In this document: positions 16,929 through 27,100 of the stretch, one piece after another
Layout: each line of letters begins with the position of its first letter
Position numbering within the stretch: position 1 is the first letter of the stretch
NCBI RefSeq assembly: GCF_000725125.1
Contig: NZ_JFCB01000036.1
Span: 1 to 59,858, forward strand
Length of the DNA: 59,858 bases
DNA from: Streptomyces toyocaensis
GTDB taxonomy: Bacteria > Actinomycetota > Actinomycetes > Streptomycetales > Streptomycetaceae
Reading direction: 5' to 3'
The notes under the pieces: model-generated
Databases searched by the model: none
The model's input: the letters and a program-made list of their open reading frames with translations, nothing else
What the model was told of the DNA's origin: nothing
Made by a program: the position numbers and the translations under genes

Positions 16929-17351
16929 GTGCCTCGCCCATTGGGAGAACTCGAAGACGCGGTCATGACGCGGGTGTGGAAGTGGAACCGCCCGGTGACC
17001 GTTCGGGAAGTCCTGGAAGATCTCCAGAAGGAACGGTCCATCGCGTACACCACGGTGATGACCGTTCTGGACAATCTTCATCAGAAGGGCTGGGTGCGCC
17101 GAGAAGCCGAGGGCCGGGCCTATCGATATGAGGCGGTCTCCACGCGCGCCGCCTACGCCGCGGCCCTGATGAACGAGGCCTGGTCGCAGAGCGACAACCC
17201 CGCCGCCGCTCTCGTCGCCTTCTTCGGCATGATGAGCGAGGAACAGCGCCGGGCTCTCACGGACGCGGTACGGATCGTCCAGCTCCCCGAATCCCCCGGC
17301 GAGAAGCCCGAAGAGAACCCCGGCTCCGCCGGCGACCACGGCGGACGATAG
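16929..17351 (+). CDS. BlaI/MecI/CopY-family transcriptional regulator
   Basis: The 140-aa protein has an N-terminal winged helix (LGELEDAVMTRVWKWNRPVTVREVLEDLQ, then YTTVMTVLDNLHQKGWVRRE) and a C-terminal dimerisation helix pair. The tail after about residue 118 is Pro/Glu/Gly-rich. BlaI-type repressors are usually cleaved by a BlaR1-type M56 protease, but no such gene is adjacent, so signal and targets are unknown. GAGG is only 1-2 nt before the GTG at 16929, too close to work well, while TATGGT at 16915-16920 sits 8 nt upstream. A leaderless transcript is therefore more likely. Confidence 0.88.
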   Translation: MPRPLGELEDAVMTRVWKWNRPVTVREVLEDLQKERSIAYTTVMTVLDNLHQKGWVRREAEGRAYRYEAVSTRAAYAAALMNEAWSQSDNPAAALVAFFGMMSEEQRRALTDAVRIVQLPESPGEKPEENPGSAGDHGGR

Positions 17352-17360
17352 CGTCCGCTC

Positions 17361-17894
17361 ATGTCAGCAGACAGCCCCGAAGCCACCGCAAATGCCCTCA
17401 CGGTCCGACGGGCCCGCACCAGCGATGTGCCGGCCGTGCGCCGTCTCCTTGACACCTACGTCCGCGGGGGCATCCTGCTCGACAAAGCGACGGTGACGCT
17501 TTACGAGGACATCCAGGAGTTCTGGGTCGCGGAACGGGACGACAACGCAGAGGTGGTCGGCTGCGGCGCCCTGCACGTGATGTGGGAAGACCTCGCGGAA
17601 GTCCGCACTCTCGCCGTGAAGCCGGGGCTGAAGGGCGCCGGCGTCGGTCACCGGGTGCTGGAGAAGCTGCTGGAGACGGCCCGCTGGCTCGGTGTTCGGC
17701 GCGTTTTCTGCCTGACCTTCGAAGTTGACTTCTTCAGCAAGCACGGCTTCGTGGAGATCGGCGAGACACCCGTCGACACCGATGTGTACGCGGAGTTGCT
17801 GCGCTCCTATGACGAGGGCGTCGCGGAGTTCCTCGGTCTCGAACGCGTGAAACCGAACACCTTGGGCAACAGCCGGATGCTTCTGCATCTGTGA
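17361..17894 (+). CDS. amino-acid (glutamate) N-acetyltransferase, ArgA-type GNAT
   Basis: This 177-aa GNAT enzyme resembles the short actinobacterial N-acetylglutamate synthase that primes arginine synthesis. TVRRARTSDVPAVRRLLD starts the fold, VVGCGALHVMWEDLAEVRTLAVKPGLKGAGVGHRVLEKLL contains the acetyl-CoA loop (GLKGAGVG), and RVFCLTFEVDFFSKHGF is typical of the ArgA C-terminal half. It stands alone, far from other arg genes. TAGCGT at 17349-17354 lies 6 nt upstream of the ATG and overlaps the end of the BlaI-type gene, again suggesting a leaderless mRNA. Confidence 0.85.
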   Translation: MSADSPEATANALTVRRARTSDVPAVRRLLDTYVRGGILLDKATVTLYEDIQEFWVAERDDNAEVVGCGALHVMWEDLAEVRTLAVKPGLKGAGVGHRVLEKLLETARWLGVRRVFCLTFEVDFFSKHGFVEIGETPVDTDVYAELLRSYDEGVAEFLGLERVKPNTLGNSRMLLHL

Positions 17895-18000
17895 TCTGTG
17901 GGGTGCCCTATGTCCGAAACGCGCCTGTTTTCGTACCGGTTGCGGGCAGCGGGTCTCCGCCAGGGGTTTGTGTTTTTACGGCAAAAGCGGTTTGCTTTCC

Positions 18001-18025
18001 GCAGTACTGCTGTACTGCATATAAC
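18001..18025 (+). promoter_or_regulatory. lsr2 promoter region with 7-bp dyad next to a -10 box
   Basis: GCAGTAC (18001-18007) and GTACTGC (18012-18018) form a perfect inverted repeat with a 4-nt spacer, immediately followed by TATAAC (18020-18025), a good -10 hexamer. TTGCTT at 17992-17997 is a possible -35 with a long 22-nt spacer. A second small dyad, AAAGC...GCTTT, lies at 17984-17998. The dyad sits where a repressor would block RNA polymerase. The region is AT-richer than its surroundings. Confidence 0.55.
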
Positions 18026-18091
18026 AAGGGGCGGCGATACGGCGGACGCCGGCACACCCCGGCCCTCAAGTTATCGATGAAAGGAAATCCG

Positions 18092-18427
18092 GTGGCACAG
18101 AAGGTTCAGGTCCTTCTTGTCGACGACCTCGACGGCGGCGAGGCGGACGAGACCGTGACGTTCGCGTTGGACGGCAAGACATACGAGATCGATCTCACCA
18201 CTGCCAATGCGGACAAGCTCCGCGGCCTTCTCGAGCCTTACGTGAAGGGCGGTCGTCGCACCGGGGGCCGCGCTTCGGGTGGGCGCGGAAAGGCGCGTGC
18301 TTCTTCCGGTGGCAGCCAGGACACCGCGGCCATCCGCGCCTGGGCGAAGGAGAACGGTTACGAGGTCAACGACCGCGGCCGTGTCCCGGCGTCCATCCGC
18401 GAGGCCTACGAGAAGGCCAACGGCTGA
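18092..18427 (+). CDS. lsr2: nucleoid-associated xenogeneic silencer Lsr2
   Basis: The 111-aa protein has an N-terminal dimerisation domain (VQVLLVDDLDGGEADETVTFALDGKTYEIDLT), a basic Gly/Arg/Ser linker, and the C-terminal DNA-binding domain with the AT-hook-like RGR in NGYEVNDRGRVPASIREAYEKA. Lsr2 bridges AT-rich DNA and silences horizontally acquired and specialised-metabolite genes. The GTG at 18092 is chosen because AAAGGA ends 6-7 nt upstream; an ATG at 18077 would add five residues before the conserved start. Its promoter carries a dyad that could mediate autoregulation. The 3' end overlaps the convergent gene by 22 bp. Confidence 0.96.
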   Translation: MAQKVQVLLVDDLDGGEADETVTFALDGKTYEIDLTTANADKLRGLLEPYVKGGRRTGGRASGGRGKARASSGGSQDTAAIRAWAKENGYEVNDRGRVPASIREAYEKANG

Positions 18428-19077
18428 CCGTCGGCCTCGACAGCGGCGCCCGCACCGGCGCGCCGCAGCCGAACGCGGTGGATCTGCGTCGCCACCGTGT
18501 TCACCAGCCGCACGAGATCCGGGGGGCCGTCACAGTCCCCCTTCGCACCCCTCGTGCCCATCGCCGACAGCGTCGGCAGCGGGGCCCCGGCCCCGTGTTC
18601 CGGCTCGGGGGGCCGCAGCCACACGGCGGCCCCCTGCGAACCGCCCGGGACTCCCCCACGGCCGCCACGGGGCGGACCCCCGCGGGCGTCCCCGCCCGCG
18701 CCGGGGCCGGCGGGCCAGGGGGCCTCCATGGACCCTCCCGCCCCGATCGCCGTCAGATCCAGGTCGAGCGGCGGGCCCCATTCCAGCCACTCCAGCAGCC
18801 CCGGCAGTTCCTCCGCGCTGCCCGCAGCGACCAGCAGTCGCATCCGGCTGCCGCGCAGCGCCACCGGGAACCCCCACCCGAGGCGCCCCAGCGCCGCCCA
18901 CCCCGCCTGCGCGGGCATGTCGAGGACGTCGAACCGCACCCCTGTCGCCAGCCGCGGCGGAGCCCCGGGCGCCGTGGGCCAGCCCAGGACGTTCTCGTAC
19001 CAGTGCCTCACCTCGTCGTCACGCGGCGTGAGCGGTCGACGGGGAAGCGGTACGCCGGGGGAGGGGGGACCAGCCAT
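18406..19077 (-). CDS. SCO3374-family conserved protein, Prim-Pol-domain-like remnant
   Basis: The 223-aa protein lies between lsr2 and clpC, the position of S. coelicolor SCO3374 (from memory). RHWYENVLGWPT, GVRFDVLDMPAQAGWAAL and LLVAAGSAEELPGLLEWLEWG resemble segments of the N-terminal bifunctional primase/polymerase proteins of Streptomyces. The central catalytic acidic residues of a true Prim-Pol are not obvious. The middle is Gly/Pro-rich, and AVWLRPPEPEHG precedes the C-terminus. The ATG at 19077 has GGAGGG about 9 nt upstream. The last 22 bp run antisense into the lsr2 3' end. Confidence 0.72.
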   Translation of the reverse strand: MAGPPSPGVPLPRRPLTPRDDEVRHWYENVLGWPTAPGAPPRLATGVRFDVLDMPAQAGWAALGRLGWGFPVALRGSRMRLLVAAGSAEELPGLLEWLEWGPPLDLDLTAIGAGGSMEAPWPAGPGAGGDARGGPPRGGRGGVPGGSQGAAVWLRPPEPEHGAGAPLPTLSAMGTRGAKGDCDGPPDLVRLVNTVATQIHRVRLRRAGAGAAVEADGQPLAFS

Positions 19078-19289
19078 GCCCCGCGCAACCCTCCGGAGCC
19101 CCGAAGGGTTACGTTGGGTCGCGTACCGTGAGCGGGGAGTGCCGGACCGGGGGGCGTGCGGGGGTGCGCGGAGGCGCAAGGTTGTTCGCCCGTAGCGGAG
19201 GGAACCCGTGCACTCGGCATGGACCGTCCGTAGCAGCGGGTAAGACATCCCTAGTGGGAGGGGGCGACACGCAGGGCGGGACGTCTCCC

Positions 19290-19303
19290 GTTCGCCATGG
19301 GCG
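19290..19303. promoter_or_regulatory. ClgR-type operator upstream of clpC
   Basis: GTTCGC-CATGG-GCG matches the published Streptomyces ClgR consensus GTTCGC-N5-GCG exactly. ClgR activates clp and lon genes, so a site about 200 bp before clpC fits. The same gap (19078-19509) also holds a near-perfect dyad GTCCCCGC-TT-GCGGGAC at 19426-19442 and GGGGAA-G-TTCCCC at 19464-19476. I see no gene in it. Confidence 0.7.
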
Positions 19304-19509
19304 TAGTGGCGATGGGGGTAACTGCCTGGCCTGCGGGAACATCGTCTCGCACCATCGGGTTGGAGCAGATGTCGGCGTTAGCGGGGTCAGGAGGCCATCG
19401 ACGGTGTCGGCAGTTGGAATGAGCGGTCCCCGCTTGCGGGACTAAGCTGCGGAAGGACAGGGAGGGGAAGTTCCCCCCACTGCCTGACCGCTCTGAGGAG
19501 CGATTAACG

Positions 19510-22035
<2,526 letters not shown>

Positions 22036-22051
22036 GCGCCCGGGCGAGCGA

Positions 22052-22087
22052 GAAGGGGCCGGTGCCTTCCGGGGCACCGGCCCCTTC
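22052..22087. terminator. bidirectional hairpin terminator between clpC and the NACHT gene
   Basis: GAAGGGGCCGGTGCC (22052-22066) and GGCACCGGCCCCTTC (22073-22087) form a perfect 15-bp stem with a 6-nt loop. It lies between two convergent stop codons (22035 and 22095) and can serve both strands. There is no long T run. Confidence 0.85.
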
Positions 22088-22094
22088 GGCGTGT

Positions 22095-25000
22095 TCAGGA
22101 CAGGGCGAAGGGGCGACCGCGGGAGACGGTGACCTCGGCGCCGGGGAACTGGGCGGAGTACGCGGCATCCACCGGCGGCGCGGAGGTCGCTGCGGGAGAC
22201 AGCCGGACGGTGCGCGCGTTCGGGCAGAGCCGTGCCAGCGGGGAGAGGTCCGTGCCGGCCTGCAGGCTGTGCACGTACAGCTCGCGCACGCGCGGAAGGC
22301 TCGGTGCCCCGGTGGCCCGGGCGGCGAGGCGCGCGTCCACGGACAGCTGGTTCAGCGCGGGCAGCGCGGCCAGTTCGGCCCAGTCCTCGGGCCGCAGGGG
22401 TCCGACACCGTTGAGGTTGACATGGGTCAGCGTCTGCCAGCGGCTCAGGCCGCCCAGCCCTCCGGACCGGGCCCGTTCGCTCAGGTGGAGGTAGGCCAGC
22501 GGTGCGGTGGGAGGCAGCGCGGCCAGGCCGCCTTCCAGCGAGGTCATCACCGAGAGACTGCGCAGGGTGCCGAGGTGTTCGAGTCCGGAGACCCGTACGA
22601 GGTCGCTGAGCAGCACCTCCTCCAGCTCCAGCTCCGCCAGCGGTGACAGATCGCGGACCGAGGGGCAGTCGACGAGGTTCAGCATGGTCAGCGATGCCAG
22701 TTCGCGCAGTGGACGCAGGTCGTCGAGCAGCGAGTTGCCCGCCAGGACCAGCCGTTCCACAGCGTCGGGAAGGGCGCGCAGGAGCTCCCGGAGTTCGTGG
22801 TCGTCCCAGACGGTCAGGCGCTTGCGGCGGCCGATCCGCGGCAGGGCCCGCAGGGTCTCCGGGGAGGAGACCCGGATGAAGAAGTCGTCGGAGTCGACCC
22901 GGGCCAGCACCTCGTCGGCGTACGACTGCGCGTCGAAGCGTTCCCAGGCCAGCATGAGGTTCATCCGGACCCGGTCCGCCGGGTGCTCCGCGTACCGGGC
23001 GAGAACCGGGAGCGCCGCCTCGGAGCCGACGAGCGCGGCGGCCGTGGTGACCGCCTCGGCCTCCTCGTCCGAGAGGCCCTCCGGACCGGGCAGCAGTTCC
23101 AGGAGCAGCGGTCCTGCCTCGGCCAGGTCCCGGGCCTCCTCGGCGGTACGGGGCGGCAGGAGCGCGGACGCCAGCTCCTCGACCCGGCGGCGCACCGCCG
23201 GATCGAGCTCCGTGGCGTGCTCCAGGCAGGCCATGGCCAGCAACCGGGTCCGCTTGCCGGTGCGTGAGGTCAGCAGGCCGAGCAGCTCGGCCCGCTCCCG
23301 GGGCCGGGCCAGGGCCACCGCCATGCGGATCACGTCCGACCACTGGTCGTCGTCGGCATGCTGGGCGAGCAGGCCCAGGTCCCCCGCCTCCACGGCGGCC
23401 CGGGCCCCCAGGAAGTCCTGGAACGTGCGGTGGACGAAGTGGAGGGTGTCCGCGGTGGGGGCGAGGAGCAGGCCCGTGCGGATCAGGAAGTGGTCGAGCA
23501 CCGCGGACGCGTCGCCGAGGCGGGATGCCGCCGGGACCGCCGGGAGGACCTCCGCGATGATCCGCTCAGCGCGGGAGCGGTCCATCTCCGTGCGGCCGTT
23601 GCGGATGAGCCAGTACGCGAGCCGCTGCAGGATCTGCAGCTGAGGCTCCTCGCTCAGCTCCGGGCCCGTCATGTCGCGCTCGCGGTCGCGTCGGACGAGG
23701 AGCATCGACAGGGCGGCCTCGTACAGCTCCTTGCGTCCGTGCGGGAGGTAGCCGCGCCGGTCCCGGTGCAGGGCGCAGATCAGCCCGCACATCAACGGGT
23801 TGGTGGCCAGCCTGCCGAGGTCCGCCTTGGTGCGTACCGCGTGCAGGAGCTGCTTCTCGTACGGGGCGAGCTGCCTGTCCTCCTCCGCGACCCCGCTCGC
23901 GGCCGCGCAGTGCCAGCGCCGGACGAAGGAGGTCACGTCCGCCGTGCTCATCGGGGAGAGGACCAGTTCGGTGAAGCCGTCGGTGGCCAGCCAGTCCTCC
24001 CGTACGGCCGAGGGCCGGGACGTGACGAGCCAGCCGTTGCCGGGATAGGCGGCCAGGAGGTCGGTGAGCCAGCTCCGCGCGCGCTCGCGCTCCGCCTCCG
24101 GGACCTCGTCGAGGCCGTCGACCAGGACGAGCCCCCGTCCGGCGGCCAGGACGCGGTCCTCCCAGCCGTCCGGCTGTGCTCCGGCCAGGGGGCTGCCGGT
24201 CGCGGAGAGGAAGGAGGCGGGGGCCGGGAGCCGCTCGCCGTGCCGGGTGAGGGTGCGCAGCGGGAGGACGAACGGCACCTTGCCGGTGAGGTGGGCCATC
24301 GTCTCCGAGGCGCCGGTGGCGGCGGACACGGCGAGCCACTGGATCAGCGTCGTCTTGCCGGAACCGGCGACTCCTCGCAGCAGTACCCGCTCGTGGTCGG
24401 CCAGCGCCTGGTCGGCCGGCCGGGCGGCATGGGCGGGAGGCTCCCCCTCGAAGACGGTGCGATCGGGCTCTTCCCCGCGTCCGGTGGCCTCCAGGCTCAG
24501 GTAGGCGGCGTCGAGCGGCCACTGGCGGGGGGAGTTGGCGAGGTCGATGCCGTAGATGGTGAGCCGGCTGTGCTTCTTCGCCAGGTGGGCGAGGTAGCGC
24601 CGCTCGAAGGCCGCGTCCCTGGCGTCGGGGCGGGGCACGCGGGTGAGCAGGTCGTCGACCTGTGCGATCAGCTCGGCCTGGGCGCGGGTCTGATGCACCA
24701 GGGTGCGGGCCACGAAGGTGGAGCGACGGGTGAAGAATTCCAGGATGTGCAGGCAGGCCCACTGCGTCGCCGAGTCGAGGAAGACGGAGGCGTCCGCGGT
24801 CAGGCCGTCAGGCGGCGGGGCCCGGTGGTGCAGCTGCTGGGCGAGCTCGTGGCTGCCCAGCCGCACGGCTTGGACGTCGTCCATGTCCAGGTCGCCGAGG
24901 GCGAGCAGCCGACGCGCCAGGGCGTCGGTCACGGCCGTCTCCTCGTCGGGCGGGAAGGGGCGCTCGCCGGGTGAGGCCACGGCCTCCGCCACCAGCCGGC

Positions 25001-25193
25001 CGGCGAGCCGGTGGACCTCCTTCTCACCCAGCGTGCGCTTCTCGCCCCTGAAGGACACCAGGTCCGTCAGCCGGACGGGCTTGTCCACGAGTCCGGCACC
25101 GGGCCCGTCCGGGACGAAGAGTCTGCGCACCAGCGGGCGGATCAGGCTGGAGGCCAGCCTGCCGCCCAGGACGGCGGGTTCCAAGCGCCTCAC
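22095..25193 (-). CDS. NACHT-domain STAND NTPase with leucine-rich repeats (bacterial NLR-like)
   Basis: The 1032-aa protein has three parts. Residues 1-230 are a helical N-terminal domain of the kind attached to actinobacterial NACHT proteins (RLASSLIRPLVRRLF, GPGAGLVDKPVRL). The NACHT module follows, with Walker A GVAGSGKT (274-281), Walker B GLVLVDGLDE (354-363), VTSRPSAV (390-397), NPLMCGLICALH (465-476) and the winged-helix FVHRTFQDFLGA (586-597). The C-terminal half has HEAT-like helices (about 600-790) and short leucine-rich repeats (about 800-1000). Such proteins act as ligand-triggered oligomers, and several bacterial NACHT proteins defend against phage. No nuclease or TIR effector is visible, so the N-terminal domain would be the effector. 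The GTG at 25193 is used. Confidence 0.88.
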   Translation of the reverse strand: MRRLEPAVLGGRLASSLIRPLVRRLFVPDGPGAGLVDKPVRLTDLVSFRGEKRTLGEKEVHRLAGRLVAEAVASPGERPFPPDEETAVTDALARRLLALGDLDMDDVQAVRLGSHELAQQLHHRAPPPDGLTADASVFLDSATQWACLHILEFFTRRSTFVARTLVHQTRAQAELIAQVDDLLTRVPRPDARDAAFERRYLAHLAKKHSRLTIYGIDLANSPRQWPLDAAYLSLEATGRGEEPDRTVFEGEPPAHAARPADQALADHERVLLRGVAGSGKTTLIQWLAVSAATGASETMAHLTGKVPFVLPLRTLTRHGERLPAPASFLSATGSPLAGAQPDGWEDRVLAAGRGLVLVDGLDEVPEAERERARSWLTDLLAAYPGNGWLVTSRPSAVREDWLATDGFTELVLSPMSTADVTSFVRRWHCAAASGVAEEDRQLAPYEKQLLHAVRTKADLGRLATNPLMCGLICALHRDRRGYLPHGRKELYEAALSMLLVRRDRERDMTGPELSEEPQLQILQRLAYWLIRNGRTEMDRSRAERIIAEVLPAVPAASRLGDASAVLDHFLIRTGLLLAPTADTLHFVHRTFQDFLGARAAVEAGDLGLLAQHADDDQWSDVIRMAVALARPRERAELLGLLTSRTGKRTRLLAMACLEHATELDPAVRRRVEELASALLPPRTAEEARDLAEAGPLLLELLPGPEGLSDEEAEAVTTAAALVGSEAALPVLARYAEHPADRVRMNLMLAWERFDAQSYADEVLARVDSDDFFIRVSSPETLRALPRIGRRKRLTVWDDHELRELLRALPDAVERLVLAGNSLLDDLRPLRELASLTMLNLVDCPSVRDLSPLAELELEEVLLSDLVRVSGLEHLGTLRSLSVMTSLEGGLAALPPTAPLAYLHLSERARSGGLGGLSRWQTLTHVNLNGVGPLRPEDWAELAALPALNQLSVDARLAARATGAPSLPRVRELYVHSLQAGTDLSPLARLCPNARTVRLSPAATSAPPVDAAYSAQFPGAEVTVSRGRPFALS

Positions 25194-25252
25194 CCCCGTG
25201 CACGCGCTCCAGTGTGAACGGCTCCGAGGCTACTGGGAGTTGTGGGATCGCG

Positions 25253-25891
25253 TCAGGAGAGCTGACCGTTGTAGTCCGGCAGCTTGAAGGTCTTCTCGGC
25301 GTGGCCGCCCGACAGGTCTGTGGGGCTGTTGCCGATGTTGGCGATGATCGTGTAGCCCTTCCGTTCGATGGCGACGCGCTGGGCCGTCTTGTAGTCGGCG
25401 ACGTTCTTGAACAGGTCGAGGAAGCCGCGGACGTACAGGCCGGAGGACTCGTAGCCGGCCTGGTCGAGGTTCCACTCGGTGGGCGCGTGGATGATGCCGG
25501 GACGGGCGGTCACGAAGAACAGGTCGACACCGCGTTCCTCGGCGTACCGGGCCACCTCCAGGACGGGCTCGTTGGCCGGCTGGGGGAAGCTGAATCCGAA
25601 GTCGGTCTCCAGGGCCGTGTTGTCGATGTCGAGCACGATCGCCTGCTTCTCGCCCGGCCCGGTGTCCGCGATCCGCTGCTTCACATAGGGCAGGGCCTGG
25701 TCCATGACCGCCCGGCAGTCCCGCTGCCAGGTGTCGTAGTCGACGTCCGCGGCGGCGGCCGGGGCCGCGGTCGCGACGGCGGGGGAGCCTGAGGGGGTTG
25801 TGGCCTCGGCCGGCGCGGCGAGGGCCACCAGTGCGGTCGCGGAGACGGCGGTCACCGATACGCGGCGCAACAGGGGGTGTCGGCTTCTCAT
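25253..25891 (-). CDS. secreted HAD-superfamily acid phosphatase (class B/IIIB-like)
   Basis: The 212-aa protein starts with an Arg-rich n-region, a hydrophobic core and the signal cleavage area SATALVALAAPAEA (to about residue 30). The HAD motif VLDIDNTALETD (86-97) has nucleophile D88 and acid D90. FFVTARP supplies motif II Thr, and IIANIGNSPTDLSGG is motif IV. This is the plant-VSP/class B acid phosphatase type that hydrolyses phosphomonoesters outside the membrane. It is 59 bp upstream of the NACHT gene on the same strand and could share a transcript. The ATG at 25891 has GAGAGGA 11 nt upstream. Confidence 0.88.
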   Translation of the reverse strand: MRSRHPLLRRVSVTAVSATALVALAAPAEATTPSGSPAVATAAPAAAADVDYDTWQRDCRAVMDQALPYVKQRIADTGPGEKQAIVLDIDNTALETDFGFSFPQPANEPVLEVARYAEERGVDLFFVTARPGIIHAPTEWNLDQAGYESSGLYVRGFLDLFKNVADYKTAQRVAIERKGYTIIANIGNSPTDLSGGHAEKTFKLPDYNGQLS

Positions 25892-26206
25892 GTCGTGGGG
25901 GGTCCTCTCACGTCCGTGACGCTGCCAACATGTCGTGTGCATGTTCGTGTGCGAGGGTGACGCGAGGTGAACCGTAGGGTTACCGGACGGTAGGTGCCTA
26001 GAGGCCTGCGCCACATTTCTGGCGCGGCGCACGCCATGCTCCGGTGACATGCTGCACAGGCGTTATGTCCGGTACTACCTGGAATAGTGAGAACGGGGCA
26101 GAAAGCAAATCGGACATTCAGCGCAATCCCTTGATCGATCAGCCTGAAATGGGTGTTTCGCCCTGTAAGGGGGCTCTGTCAAGAGACGTGCATCTCAAGC
26201 CGTAAG

Positions 26207-26223
26207 TACGACGTTACGTCGTA
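26207..26223. promoter_or_regulatory. perfect 17-bp dyad TACGACGTTACGTCGTA upstream of the M23 gene
   Basis: The 8-bp arms TACGACGT and ACGTCGTA flank a single central T. The site is about 110 bp before the M23 peptidase start in an unusually AT-rich 440-bp gap (25892-26333) that otherwise holds no gene. A perfect 10-bp palindrome TGATCGATCA lies at 26133-26142. The long untranslated leader and dyad suggest regulated transcription. Confidence 0.6.
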
Positions 26224-26333
26224 GATCACACCTTTGCGGCTTTTCGGACGGACGGGTTACCACTGAGTGGCCACCGCGGCGCGGTCCTGTGCGCCGGGTG
26301 GTTTTCCTCTGCTCCCTTCCTGATGAGGTTGAG

Positions 26334-27071
26334 ATGTCCCAGCGCGTCACGTCCCGTTCCTCTCGTACGTCCCTGATCCGCACCCGCGCGGCCGTGCTCG
26401 CCGCCGGCCTGGGGGCCTCGGTCGCACTGGGGGCCGGGGTCGCGGTCGCCGTCGACACCACGGCCGCATCCGGCGCCGCCGGTGCCGTTCAGGCGCAGGT
26501 GGCCGCCCAGGCCGAGGCCGCGAAGGCGCAGGCCGCCGCGCAGGCCGATGCCGCGCAGGCCAAGGCCGCCAAGGCCGCCGAGGCCACCGAGGCGAAGAAG
26601 GCCGCGGCCGCGAAGGCCGTCCAGGCCAAGCAGTCCGCGGCGAAGAAGCAGGCGTCGTGGGTCTCGCCGGTGAAGAGCTACAAGCTGTCCGCGAGCTTCG
26701 CCCAGAACGGCGGCATGTGGGCCTCCAAGCACTCCGGCCAGGACTACGCCGTCCCCACCGGCACCCCGGTCCTCGCCACCCACGGCGGCACCGTCGTCAA
26801 GGCCGGCGGCAACGGCGCCGGCGACGGCCCCGCCTACGGCAACGCCGTCGTGATCAAGCACGGCAACAAGACGTACTCCCAGTACGCCCACCTGTCCTCG
26901 GTCAACGTGAAGGCCGGCCAGATCGTCAAGACCGGCCAGAAGATCGCCCTGTCCGGCAACACCGGCAACTCCAGCGGACCCCACCTGCACTTCGAGATCC
27001 GCACCAGCCCGAACTACGGCACCGCCGTCGACCCGGCGCAGTTCCTCCGCGCCAACGGCGTCACCCTCTGA
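26334..27071 (+). CDS. secreted M23-family (LytM/Gly-Gly endopeptidase-like) cell-wall hydrolase
   Basis: The 245-aa protein has a signal peptide (RTRAAVLAAGLGASVALGAGVAVAV, ending about residue 40), an Ala/Lys/Gln-rich coiled coil (about 50-106) and a C-terminal M23 zinc peptidase domain (about 107-245). Zinc ligands are H133 and D137 in KHSGQDYA and H219 in PHLHF, with catalytic H186 in YAHLSS. M23 enzymes cleave peptidoglycan cross-bridges during growth or division. The ATG at 26334 follows GAGG at 5 nt; an upstream GTG at 26289 lacks the signal-like start. The long AT-rich leader with a perfect dyad suggests tight control. Confidence 0.9.
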   Translation: MSQRVTSRSSRTSLIRTRAAVLAAGLGASVALGAGVAVAVDTTAASGAAGAVQAQVAAQAEAAKAQAAAQADAAQAKAAKAAEATEAKKAAAAKAVQAKQSAAKKQASWVSPVKSYKLSASFAQNGGMWASKHSGQDYAVPTGTPVLATHGGTVVKAGGNGAGDGPAYGNAVVIKHGNKTYSQYAHLSSVNVKAGQIVKTGQKIALSGNTGNSSGPHLHFEIRTSPNYGTAVDPAQFLRANGVTL

Positions 27072-27100
27072 CCGGGGGCGCCCCGGGCGCGTGACGGTGC

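Noticed and set aside
17898..18080. Small gene upstream of lsr2
   Set aside because: The 60-codon frame overlaps the lsr2 promoter, lacks third-position GC bias and resembles nothing I know.
22095..25891. Complete multi-gene defence island around the NACHT gene
   Set aside because: Flanking genes (clpC, phosphatase, M23) look like normal chromosomal genes; no restriction, toxin-antitoxin or integrase genes are near.
25892..26333. c-di-AMP (ydaO) riboswitch in the long leader of the M23 gene
   Set aside because: Long leader, wall hydrolase and a disA gene in the window made it attractive, but I cannot find the conserved ydaO elements (such as GGTGAATCC or GACAGCTAA-like stretches).
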